22,932 bases of DNA from Pseudomonadota bacterium (GTDB taxonomy: Bacteria > Pseudomonadota > Gammaproteobacteria > Burkholderiales > Burkholderiaceae_C), in NCBI GenBank assembly GCA_023438115.1, contig JAEZEB010000259.1:1-22932 (forward strand), given 5' to 3'. Each line of letters opens with the position of its first letter. Within the stretch, counting starts at the first letter, position 1. The notes under the pieces are model-generated. The model had not been told where the DNA came from and ran no database searches. It saw nothing but the letters and a program-made list of their open reading frames with translations. Position numbers and translations under genes: made by a program. This document shows, piece after piece, positions 15,003-22,123 of this stretch.

Positions 15003-15919
15003 GGCAGCGGCACGGCTTCCAGCATCGCGCGCACCTGTTCCACCGGCCCGCGGCCGGCGTCCCCCACCGGGACCATGCGGTGCGCCACGGTCTGCGGGAA
15101 GATCGCCTGCACGTCGTCGGGCGCCACGTAGTCGCGGCCGGAAAGGAGCGCCTGCGCCTTGGCGGCGCGGATCAGCGCGATGCCGGCCCGCGGGCTCAGG
15201 CCCTGCAGGAACCAGCGGCCCGAGCGGGTGGCGGCCACCAGGTCCTGCACATAGTCCAGGAGCGGATCGGCGGCGTGGATGTCCATCACCTGCTGCTGCA
15301 GCGCCTGCAGCTCGATCGGCGAGAGGATGTTGTCCAGGCGCTCCACCATGTCGCGGCGGTCGCCGCCGGCGAGCAGCGCGCGTTCGGCGGCGCGGTCCGG
15401 GTAGCCCAGGGAGATCCGCATCAGGAAGCGGTCCAGTTGCGACTCGGGCAGCGCGAAGGTGCCCAGCTGGTCGTGCGGGTTCTGGGTGGCGATCACGAAG
15501 AAGGGCGAGGGCAGCGCGCGGGTCTCGCCTTCCACGGTGACCTGCTTTTCCTCCATCGCCTCGAGCAGCGCGCTCTGCGTCTTGGGGCTGGCGCGGTTGA
15601 TCTCGTCCGCCAGCAGCACCTGGGCGAACACCGGGCCCGGATGGAAGATGAACTGCTCCTTGCCGCGCTCGTAGACCGAGACGCCCGAGAGGTCGCTGGG
15701 CATCAGGTCCGCGGTGAACTGCACGCGCGAGAACTGCAGGCCGAAGGCCCGCGCCAGCGCGTGCGCCAGGGTGGTCTTGCCCACCCCCGGGACGTCCTCG
15801 ATCAGCAGGTGCCCCCCCGCCAGCAGGCAGGCCACGCAATCGCGCACCTGCGCCGGCTTCCCGACGATCACCGTGTTAAGCTGGTCGAGGAGCGTTTTGA
15901 GTTTTTGTCGTGCTTCCAT
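14999..15919 (-). CDS. MoxR-family AAA+ ATPase
   Basis: A 306-residue cytosolic AAA+ ATPase of the MoxR group, probably a chaperone that helps mature or activate partner proteins. Walker A is V-P-G-V-G-K-T-T (43-50), Walker B is V-L-L-A-D-E-I-N-R-A, and the sensor 1 region is A-T-Q-N-P. A C-terminal lid with sensor 2 (S-P-R-A-G) follows. The start is the ATG at 15919; an in-frame TTG at 15964 would add a 15-residue extension not expected in the family. There is no clear Shine-Dalgarno sequence, and the ATG lies in the loop of a perfect nine-base inverted repeat (15907-15929), which may affect translation. It heads the run of overlapping envelope genes. Confidence 0.94.
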   Translation of the reverse strand: MEARQKLKTLLDQLNTVIVGKPAQVRDCVACLLAGGHLLIEDVPGVGKTTLAHALARAFGLQFSRVQFTADLMPSDLSGVSVYERGKEQFIFHPGPVFAQVLLADEINRASPKTQSALLEAMEEKQVTVEGETRALPSPFFVIATQNPHDQLGTFALPESQLDRFLMRISLGYPDRAAERALLAGGDRRDMVERLDNILSPIELQALQQQVMDIHAADPLLDYVQDLVAATRSGRWFLQGLSPRAGIALIRAAKAQALLSGRDYVAPDDVQAIFPQTVAHRMVPVGDAGRGPVEQVRAMLEAVPLP

Positions 15920-15929
15920 GAAGCACGAC
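15907..15929. promoter_or_regulatory. Perfect 9-bp inverted repeat enclosing the moxR start codon
   Basis: GTCGTGCTT (15907-15915) and AAGCACGAC (15921-15929) are exact reverse complements around a five-base centre (15916-15920). On the minus-strand transcript the moxR ATG lies inside the loop. The repeat also falls partly in the 44-bp gap between two divergent genes (moxR and the deacetylase-like gene). It could act as an RNA hairpin controlling moxR translation or as a DNA operator. Part of it is coding sequence, so chance cannot be excluded, but nine perfect pairs centred on a start codon is unusual. Confidence 0.5.
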
Positions 15930-15963
15930 CATATCCGAATTTTTCGCGAGCCCGAGGCGAGCA

Positions 15964-16917
15964 ATGCACAAGACCGGCTATTTCACGCATCCGGATTGCC
16001 GCAGGCACGACATGGGCCGCGGCCACCCCGAGTGTCCGGAGCGCCTGGACGCGATCGAGGACCGGATGCTGGCCTCGCGCCTGCTGGACGTGGTGGAGCG
16101 CCGCGAGGCGCCGCTCGCGAGCCCGGAACTCCTGGAACTCGCCCACGACCGCATGCACGTCGCGGCCGTCCGCGGCCTGGCCCAGGAGGTGGAGGAAGAA
16201 GAGAGGGCCGGCGGCGACGGCCTGGTGTTCATCGATCCCGACACCGCCATGAACCGCCACAGCTGGAACGCCTCGCTGCGCGCGGCCGGCGCGGCCCTGG
16301 CGGCCACCGACGCGGTGATCGCCGGCGAACTCGCCAACGCCTTCTGCGCCGTGCGCCCGCCGGGGCACCATGCCTGCCGCAGCCGCGCGATGGGCTTCTG
16401 CATCTTCAACAACGTGGCGGTCGCCGCGCGCTACGCGCTGGAGCACCACGGCCTGAACCGGGTGGCGGTGATCGACTTCGACGTGCACCACGGCAACGGC
16501 ACCGAGGACATCCTGGCCGGCGACGACCGCGTGCTGATGGTGGGGCTGTTCCAGCATCCCTTCTATCCCCACAGCGGATCGCCGCCTTCCGCGGCGAACA
16601 TGGTGAACCTGCCCGTGCCGGCCTACACCAAGGGCCCGGCCATCCGTGAGCTGGCCGACAAGCACTGGTGGCCGGCGCTGGAGGACTTCCGTCCCGAGAT
16701 GATCTTCGTGAGCGCCGGCTTCGACGCCCACCGCGAGGACGACCTCGGGCAGCTGGGGCTGGTGGAGGCCGACTACACCTGGATGACGCAGCGCATCCGC
16801 GACATCGCGCAGCGCCATGCGCAGGGCCGCATCGTGTCCTGCCTGGAAGGCGGCTATAACCTCGATGCGCTGGGCCGCAGCGTGGAAGCGCACGTGCGGG
16901 CCCTGGCCGACGTCTGA
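15964..16917 (+). CDS. Histone deacetylase-family zinc amidohydrolase
   Basis: A 317-residue cytosolic metallo-amidohydrolase of the HDAC/acetylpolyamine amidohydrolase superfamily, probably removing acetyl or other acyl groups from a small amine or a protein lysine. All catalytic features appear intact: N-terminal H-P-E-C-P-E-R, the paired histidines H135-H136 (R-P-P-G-H-H-A), zinc ligands D173 and H175 (D-F-D-V-H-H-G-N-G-T) and D254 (A-G-F-D-A-H), and the oxyanion tyrosine Y298 (L-E-G-G-Y-N). The motif order resembles class II-like bacterial enzymes. A GAGG stretch lies ahead of the ATG. It begins an operon with a crotonase 27 bp downstream and an MscS channel after that. Protein versus polyamine substrates cannot be told apart by eye. 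Confidence 0.94.
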   Translation: MHKTGYFTHPDCRRHDMGRGHPECPERLDAIEDRMLASRLLDVVERREAPLASPELLELAHDRMHVAAVRGLAQEVEEEERAGGDGLVFIDPDTAMNRHSWNASLRAAGAALAATDAVIAGELANAFCAVRPPGHHACRSRAMGFCIFNNVAVAARYALEHHGLNRVAVIDFDVHHGNGTEDILAGDDRVLMVGLFQHPFYPHSGSPPSAANMVNLPVPAYTKGPAIRELADKHWWPALEDFRPEMIFVSAGFDAHREDDLGQLGLVEADYTWMTQRIRDIAQRHAQGRIVSCLEGGYNLDALGRSVEAHVRALADV

Positions 16918-16944
16918 CAACGGAGCAACGAGGAGGAGGCTGTG

Positions 16945-17724
16945 ATGGAGCAGCCGCTGGTCGAAACGAGGGATGCGCGCGGGGTGGTCACGCTGGCCAT
17001 GAACCGCCCGCAAAGCTTCAACGCACTGTCCGAGGAGATGCTGGACGCCTTGCAGGCGGCCCTGCGGCGCCTGGCCGGTGACGAATCGGTGCGCGCGGTG
17101 GTGCTCGCCGCCACCGGCAAGGCCTTCTGCGCCGGGCACGACCTCAAGCAGATGATCGCGCGGCCCGAGCTCGCGTACTACCAGGACCTGTTCGCGCGCT
17201 GCAGCCGCATGATGCTGGCGATCCGCGCGCTGCCGGTGCCGGTGATCGCGCGGGTGCAGGGCCTGGCCACCGCCGCTGGCTGCCAGCTGGTGGCGCAGTG
17301 CGACCTGGCCGTCGCTTCCACGGAGGCGCGCTTCGCCGTCAGCGGCATCAACTTCGGCCTGTTCTGCTCCACGCCCAGCGTGCCGCTGCTGCGCAACGTC
17401 GCGCCCAAGCAGGCGATGGAGATGCTGGTCACCGGCGAGTTCATCGACGCGCAGCAGGCGCAGGCGCGCGGCCTCGTCAACCACGCCGTGCCGCCCGGGC
17501 AACTGGATGCGGAAGTGGAGCGCCTGGTCGCCGCGATCGTCGCCAAGCCGCGCGTCGCGCTCGCGATGGGCAAGGAGCTGTTCCACCGGCAGCAGGAGAT
17601 GGGGCTGGAGGCGGCGTACCAGCTCGCCGCCCAGACCATGGCGGCCAACATGATGGAAGGCTGCGCCCTGGAGGGCGTCACCGCGTTCACCGAGAAAAGG
17701 AAACCGAACTGGACCCCGGAATGA
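16945..17724 (+). CDS. Crotonase-superfamily protein, ECHDC3-like (enoyl-CoA hydratase annotation likely misleading)
   Basis: A 259-residue crotonase fold. The oxyanion-hole segments are present (A-F-C-A-G-H-D-L and A-T-A-A-G-C-Q-L). At the two positions of the catalytic glutamates in classic enoyl-CoA hydratase (E144 and E164, spaced by 20), this protein has Q114 and G134, with the same spacing. The sequence G-I-N-F-G-L-F-C-S-T-P and the overall pattern match the ECHDC3 group, whose members share these substitutions. Normal water addition to enoyl-CoA is therefore unlikely; another acyl-CoA reaction or a binding role is possible. A strong AGGAGGAGG (16931-16939) precedes the start; I chose the ATG at 16945 over GTG 16942 for spacing. 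Its stop overlaps the mscS start (ATGA). Confidence 0.9.
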   Translation: MEQPLVETRDARGVVTLAMNRPQSFNALSEEMLDALQAALRRLAGDESVRAVVLAATGKAFCAGHDLKQMIARPELAYYQDLFARCSRMMLAIRALPVPVIARVQGLATAAGCQLVAQCDLAVASTEARFAVSGINFGLFCSTPSVPLLRNVAPKQAMEMLVTGEFIDAQQAQARGLVNHAVPPGQLDAEVERLVAAIVAKPRVALAMGKELFHRQQEMGLEAAYQLAAQTMAANMMEGCALEGVTAFTEKRKPNWTPE

Positions 17725-19001
17725 CCCCCCTCGAGAGGCTGGTCGGCAACTTCTCGCAGGGCAACATCGCCTGGGACGTCGGCGGACTCGCCGCGTGCCT
17801 GCTTCTCGCCTACGCGCTTTGCTGGTTCCTGGGCCGCTCGCGGCCCGCGGACAGCGTCTGGTTCGGCCGCCACCTGGTGGACGGGCTCCTGTTCCCGCTG
17901 GTGGCGCTGGCCCTGGCCTACATCGCGCGCGTCGTGCTGGACGACTACGGGCGCGTCCCGCTGCTGCGAATCGCCGTGCCGGTGATGCTGTCGCTGGCCG
18001 GCATCCGCCTGCTGGCGCGCGTGTTCACGATGGTGTTCCCGGGCTCGGGGCTCGCGCGCGCCACGGAACGCGTCTTCTCCTGGCTCGCGTGGCTGGCCGT
18101 GGTGCTCTGGATCCTCGGCCTGCTGCAGCCGGTGCTGGACGAACTGCGCGCGATCCAGTTCAGCTTCGGCAAGTCGCGCCTGAGCCTGCTGGACCTCATC
18201 GAGGGCGTGCTGTCCTCGGGCGCGGTGCTGGTGCTCGCGCTGTGGGCGTCGGCGACGGTGGAGCGCAAGCTGTTCCGGCAGAACATCCACGACCTGTCGC
18301 TGCGCAAGGTGGCCTCCAACATCACGCGCGCCGTGATGCTGCTCGTGGGCTTCCTGTTCGCGTTGTCGGCGGTGGGCGTGGACCTCACCATCTTCTCCGT
18401 GCTGGGCGGCGCGCTGGGCGTGGGCCTGGGTTTCGGCCTGCAGAAGCTGGCCGCCAACTACGTCAGCGGCTTCGTGATCCTGTTCGAGCGCAGCCTGCGC
18501 ATCGGCGACACGGTGCGCGTGGACGGCTTCGAGGGCGTGGTGGCGGACATCAAGACCCGCTACACGCTGATCCGCGCCGGCAGCGGCCGCGAGTCCATCG
18601 TGCCCAACGAGAAGCTGATCACCGAGCGCATCGAGAACCTCTCGCTCGACGATCCCCGCCTGCTGGTCACCATCGACATCGCCGTCGGCTACGAGAGCGA
18701 CGTCGACCTGGTGCAGCGGCTGCTGGTGGAATCGGCGCTCGCGGTGCCCAAGGTGCTGCGCGACCCCTCGCCGGTCACGCGCCTGGTGCGCTTCGGCGCC
18801 GACGGGCTGGAGTTCCAGCTGCTGTTCTGGGTGGCGGAACTGGGGGCGCAGGCGAGCTCGCGCTCCGACGCGAGCCTGGGCATCCTCAAGCGCCTGCGCG
18901 CGGCGGGGATCGACATCCCCTATCCGCAGCGCGTGGTGCGCGTGGTCGCCGCCGCCCGGGCGGCGCCGCTCAATCCATCAGGGACGGAAGCCAGAGACTG
19001 A
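17721..19001 (+). CDS. MscS-family mechanosensitive ion channel
   Basis: A 426-residue inner-membrane protein. Four or five hydrophobic segments precede the MscS core. Its pore helix is Gly/Ala-rich (L-G-G-A-L-G-V-G-L-G-F-G-L-Q) at about 233-246, followed by the conserved A-N-Y-V-S-G-F-V-I-L-F-E-R and I-G-D-T-V segments and a cytosolic beta and alpha/beta domain. Members release solutes under osmotic stress or have signalling roles. The larger N-terminal part distinguishes it from minimal MscS (286 residues in E. coli). The open frame extends upstream inside the crotonase gene, but the ATG at 17721 overlapping the crotonase stop is the natural start. The last 32 bases overlap the convergent dctM gene. 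Confidence 0.93.
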   Translation: MTPLERLVGNFSQGNIAWDVGGLAACLLLAYALCWFLGRSRPADSVWFGRHLVDGLLFPLVALALAYIARVVLDDYGRVPLLRIAVPVMLSLAGIRLLARVFTMVFPGSGLARATERVFSWLAWLAVVLWILGLLQPVLDELRAIQFSFGKSRLSLLDLIEGVLSSGAVLVLALWASATVERKLFRQNIHDLSLRKVASNITRAVMLLVGFLFALSAVGVDLTIFSVLGGALGVGLGFGLQKLAANYVSGFVILFERSLRIGDTVRVDGFEGVVADIKTRYTLIRAGSGRESIVPNEKLITERIENLSLDDPRLLVTIDIAVGYESDVDLVQRLLVESALAVPKVLRDPSPVTRLVRFGADGLEFQLLFWVAELGAQASSRSDASLGILKRLRAAGIDIPYPQRVVRVVAAARAAPLNPSGTEARD

Positions 19002-20262
19002 GCTGGGGGAAGGCGACCAGCACGCCCAGCATCAGCACCATCACCAGCACGAAGGGCCAGCAGCCGCGGAAGATGCGCGCCAGGCCCACCCCGGGGAGCA
19101 GGGCGTTGATCACGAACAGGTTCATGCCCACCGGCGGCGAGATCAGGCCGATCTGCACGATCATCACGATCAGCACGCCGAACCAGATCGGATCGAAGCC
19201 CAGGCCGGTGACGATGGGGAAGAACAGCGGGATGGTGAGCAGCACCATGGTGAGTTCCTCCATCACCGTGCCCAGCAGCACGTAGATCGCCATCATCGCC
19301 ACGATGATCATCGTGGGGGAGAGCCCGGCGCCCGTGATCGCGTCGCGCAGGTCCATGGGCAGGGTCGTGAAGTTCACGAAGTTCGCGAACATCGTGGCGG
19401 CGATCAGCAGCGTGAACAGCATGGCCGTGGTGCGCGCCGACTCCACCAGCACCTCGAACAGGCTGCGCCAGGTGAGGCGCCCGCGCAGCAGCGCGAACAG
19501 GAAGGCGCCGGCGGCGCCGAAGCCCGCGCCCTCCGTGGCGGTGAAGAAGCCGCCGTAGATCCCTCCGAGCACCACCACCGCCAGCACCAGCACGCCCCAG
19601 ATGCCGCGCAGGGCGCGCCAGCGCTCGGGCCACGAGGCGCGTGCGCCGGGCGGCGCATGCTCGGGATCGCGCGAGGTCACGATCACCGTGGTGAGCATCA
19701 GCAGCGCGGCCGTGAGCAGGCCGGGTATCACGCCGGCGGCGAACAGCTTGCCGATGTGCGTCTCGGTGACGATGCCGTAGATCACGAGGATGGTGGACGG
19801 CGGGATCATGATCCCCAGCGTGCCGCCGGCGGCCATCACGCCCGTGGAGAGCGAATCGCTGTAGCCCAGCTTGCGCATCGAGGGATAGGCGACCTTGCTC
19901 ATGGTGGCCGCGGTGGCGATCGAGGAGCCGCAGATCGCGCCGAAGCCCGCGCAGGCCGCGATGGTGGCGTGCGCGAGGCCGCCGCGCACATGGCCGATGA
20001 AGGCGTAGGCGGCCTGGAACAGCTCGTGCGCGAGGCCGGCGCGCGCGACGAAGTTGCCCATCAGGATGAACAGCGGGATCACCGACAGCGTGTAGGCGAA
20101 GCCGGTGTCGTAGACCACCTGCGAGGCGCTCGCCATCGCGGGCACCCAGCCGCGCGTGAGCCCGACGCCGGCGAAGCCGACCAGGCCCATCGCGAAGGCG
20201 AGCGGCACGCGCAGCAGGGCCAGCAGGAAGATCGCGCCGAAGCCGAGGAGGGCGGCGGTCAC
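18970..20262 (-). CDS. dctM: TRAP transporter large permease (DctM)
   Basis: A 430-residue polytopic membrane protein with about twelve hydrophobic segments, the sodium-coupled transport subunit of a TRAP system. Family landmarks include I-P-L-F-I-L-M-G-N-F, the C-G-S-S-I-A-T-A-A-T-M segment, G-T-L-G-I-M-I-P-P-S, and G-L-I-S-P-P-V-G-M-N-L-F-V-I-N near the C-terminus. The length is typical. The start is a GTG overlapping the dctQ stop by four bases (GTGA on the minus strand); the open frame further upstream is a dctQ shadow. The 3' end overlaps the mscS gene tail to tail by 32 bp, leaving no space for a normal terminator. Confidence 0.95.
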   Translation of the reverse strand: MTAALLGFGAIFLLALLRVPLAFAMGLVGFAGVGLTRGWVPAMASASQVVYDTGFAYTLSVIPLFILMGNFVARAGLAHELFQAAYAFIGHVRGGLAHATIAACAGFGAICGSSIATAATMSKVAYPSMRKLGYSDSLSTGVMAAGGTLGIMIPPSTILVIYGIVTETHIGKLFAAGVIPGLLTAALLMLTTVIVTSRDPEHAPPGARASWPERWRALRGIWGVLVLAVVVLGGIYGGFFTATEGAGFGAAGAFLFALLRGRLTWRSLFEVLVESARTTAMLFTLLIAATMFANFVNFTTLPMDLRDAITGAGLSPTMIIVAMMAIYVLLGTVMEELTMVLLTIPLFFPIVTGLGFDPIWFGVLIVMIVQIGLISPPVGMNLFVINALLPGVGLARIFRGCWPFVLVMVLMLGVLVAFPQLSLWLPSLMD

Positions 20263-20744
20263 AGCGCGGTCCCTTCGCCTTCGGCGCGCCCGGCGGGCCG
20301 GGCGCCCACGAGGCCCAGGTGCACGAGGCCGGTGAGGGCGCACAGCACGCCCATGCCGTAGATGAAGGGCGCCTTGGCGATCTTCAGCTGCGCCGTGGTT
20401 TCGCCGTTCTGCGCGAACTGGCTGCCCATGTCCCACATGAGCCAGGCCAGCCCGAGCAGGAAGGCCGCGCAGAGCAGGTGCACGAAGACGGCCTGCACGC
20501 GCCGGAACCAGGCCGGCAGCCAGGGATCGAGCGAGTCGAACTCCACGTGCTCGCCGCGGCGCGACACCAGCGGCAGGGCGGCGAAGATGACCACCACCAT
20601 CAGCAGTTCGGTCACCTCCAGCGAGCCGGGGATGGAGGCCGAGGCGAACTTGCGCCCGAGCACGTCGAAGAAGGTCAGGGCCATGATCGCGAACAGGGCG
20701 ATCGCGGAAAGCAGCCCGCAGAGGAGCTCCAGCAGCTTGTTCAA
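20259..20744 (-). CDS. dctQ: TRAP transporter small permease (DctQ)
   Basis: A 161-residue membrane protein with four predicted helices, the small membrane subunit that joins DctM. The typical pattern is visible: a first helix followed by F-F-D-V-L-G-R-K-F, then E-V-T-E-L-L-M-V-V-V-I-F, R-R-G-E-H-V-E-F-D and two later helices. The start is a TTG at 20744, with an in-frame TAG six bases upstream, so nothing longer is possible; the next Met (residue 20) would cut the first helix. The TTG start and lack of a strong Shine-Dalgarno sequence suggest weaker translation than dctP. A terminator-like hairpin lies between dctP and this gene. Confidence 0.92.
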   Translation of the reverse strand: MNKLLELLCGLLSAIALFAIMALTFFDVLGRKFASASIPGSLEVTELLMVVVIFAALPLVSRRGEHVEFDSLDPWLPAWFRRVQAVFVHLLCAAFLLGLAWLMWDMGSQFAQNGETTAQLKIAKAPFIYGMGVLCALTGLVHLGLVGARPAGRAEGEGTAL

Positions 20745-20777
20745 GGTCTAGCGATCCGTCGTTCGCGGCAAGGAAAA

Positions 20778-20804
20778 GCGGCAGCCGGGAAACCCGGTTG
20801 CCGC
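20778..20804 (-). terminator. Intrinsic terminator or attenuator-like hairpin between dctP and dctQ
   Basis: GCGGCAGCCGGG (20778-20789) pairs with CCCGGTTGCCGC (20793-20804) around a three-base loop, twelve pairs with a single G-T-type wobble. On the minus strand the stem is followed at once by TTTT. It lies 22 bp after the dctP stop and 33 bp before the dctQ start. The T-run is short, so partial termination or 3'-end protection of dctP mRNA is as likely as full termination. This would allow more binding protein than permease to be made. Confidence 0.75.
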
Positions 20805-20826
20805 CGCCACAGCAGCCAGGGCTGGG

Positions 20827-21846
20827 CTACTTCGATTGTTTCGCGATCTCGGCGCGGAACTCGGCCAGCACCTTCGCGGCGTCCTTCAGGCCCTTGGCCT
20901 CGGCCTCCTTCACCCAGCGCTGCTCCAGCGCCGAGGTGCGGGCCTTGACGTCGGCGACGAACTTCGCATCGGCCTTCACCACCTGCACGTTGTTGGCCTG
21001 CATGAGGCCGTAGGCGCGGCGGTCGACCTTGTCCCACTGGCGGCCCATGATGCGCGCGGCGACCTCGCCCGAGGCGTCGTCCACCGCCTTCTTCTCGTCG
21101 GGGCCCAGTGCGTTGTACTTGGCGGGGTTCATCATCAGCACGAAGCTGGTGTTGTACAGGCCGCCCGGGAAGGTGGTGGCGTGCTTGATGACCTTGTCGA
21201 TCTTGAAGGACTCGATCGATTCCGCGGGGAACAGCGTGCCGTCCATGACGCCGCCGGACAGCAGCTCGTACGACTCGGGGGCCGGCTTGAGCGTGACGTT
21301 CATGTCCAGCACCTTGGAGATCTCGTTGACCATGCCGCCGCCCACGCGCCACTTCAGGCCCTGCAGGTCCTGCAGCTTGGTCACCGGGTGCTTGGTGTTG
21401 AAGACGATGCCGGGGCCGTGGGTGAAGAAGGCGATGACCTTCACGCCCTGGTGTTCCTGCACGAACTGCGGGTACTTCATGGCGACCTTGTTGAAGGCCA
21501 CGGACAGCGGCTCGGCGGCGTCGCCGAGGAAGGGGAACTCCGCCATCTGCGTGAGCACGAAGCGGCCCGGCGTGTAGCCGTGCACGGTGAAGGACACGTC
21601 GGCCAGGCCGTTCTTCACCGCGTCGAAGGTGCCGGGCGGGCCGGCCACCGCGCGGGGCAGGTGGTTGCAGCGGATCTTGCCCTTGGCGTTCTTCTCCACC
21701 AGCTCGCACCACTCCTTCTGCGCGAGGGTGAGGCCGTGCGTGGGCGGCACCCAGCTCGACGTGGTGAGGACGGTCTGTGCCGCGGCCGGAACGGCGGCCC
21801 AGCAGGCGAGAGTGGCGAGGGACAGGGAGAAGAGGGAGCGACGCAT
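20827..21846 (-). CDS. dctP: TRAP transporter periplasmic substrate-binding protein (DctP family)
   Basis: A 339-residue periplasmic binding protein of the DctP family that captures a ligand, usually a carboxylate, and delivers it to DctQM. The signal peptide (M-R-R-S-L-F-S-L-S-L-A-T-L-A..., cut near A-A-A-Q at 23-24) is clear. The conserved arginine that grips carboxylates in this family is plausibly R167 in G-L-K-W-R-V-G-G-G. The segment P-E-S-Y-E-L-L-S-G-G-V-M-D-G is also typical. The frame is open upstream, but the ATG at 21846 has an excellent AAGGAG nine bases before it and starts the signal peptide. The ligand cannot be predicted. It is transcribed divergently from etfB across 277 bp. 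Confidence 0.94.
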   Translation of the reverse strand: MRRSLFSLSLATLACWAAVPAAAQTVLTTSSWVPPTHGLTLAQKEWCELVEKNAKGKIRCNHLPRAVAGPPGTFDAVKNGLADVSFTVHGYTPGRFVLTQMAEFPFLGDAAEPLSVAFNKVAMKYPQFVQEHQGVKVIAFFTHGPGIVFNTKHPVTKLQDLQGLKWRVGGGMVNEISKVLDMNVTLKPAPESYELLSGGVMDGTLFPAESIESFKIDKVIKHATTFPGGLYNTSFVLMMNPAKYNALGPDEKKAVDDASGEVAARIMGRQWDKVDRRAYGLMQANNVQVVKADAKFVADVKARTSALEQRWVKEAEAKGLKDAAKVLAEFRAEIAKQSK

Positions 21847-21995
21847 GCCAACGAACTCCTTTTGGGTATGTGCGTTGCAATGTAAGCCTGTGTATGACAC
21901 CGCCCGTTCCTGAATTACCCGCATGGTTGGGGCTCGAATGTCGGGCCGGTGACATTGCAAGTCCCCGCATGACGCGCGAGTGCGTCCGCGCGGCC

Positions 21996-22001
21996 TATAA
22001 T
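21996..22001 (+). promoter_or_regulatory. Consensus -10 element of the putative etfBA promoter
   Basis: A perfect TATAAT lies 123 bp ahead of the etfB start, striking in such GC-rich DNA. No convincing -35 box is present at 16-18 bp spacing, so an activator or an atypical -35 may be involved. The expected start of transcription (about 22007-22009) would fall inside the inverted repeat just downstream. Confidence 0.6.
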
Positions 22002-22003
22002 CC

Positions 22004-22027
22004 AAAAACGAACGGTCGTTCTTTTTT
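22004..22027. promoter_or_regulatory. Inverted repeat resembling a TetR-family operator ahead of etfBA
   Basis: AAAAACGAACG (22004-22014) and CGTTCTTTTTT (22017-22027) are reverse complements at 10 of 11 positions, with a two-base centre. The inner GAACG/CGTTC arms are exact. The repeat begins two bases after the -10 box, where a bound repressor would block polymerase. Its size and symmetry fit TetR-family operators, which often control fatty-acid and acyl-CoA oxidation genes that use ETF. The regulator itself is not in this window. On the plus strand the A-run, symmetric core and T-run could also look like a terminator, but its place right after a -10 makes an operator more likely. Confidence 0.6.
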
Positions 22028-22123
22028 GCTCCGAGCCGTCCCGCGACCGGGGCGCTCACCGTGAGCCGCATAGAATTTCCCGTTTACGTACACGTCAATT
22101 CGACAACTCTAGGAGTGCCCAGC

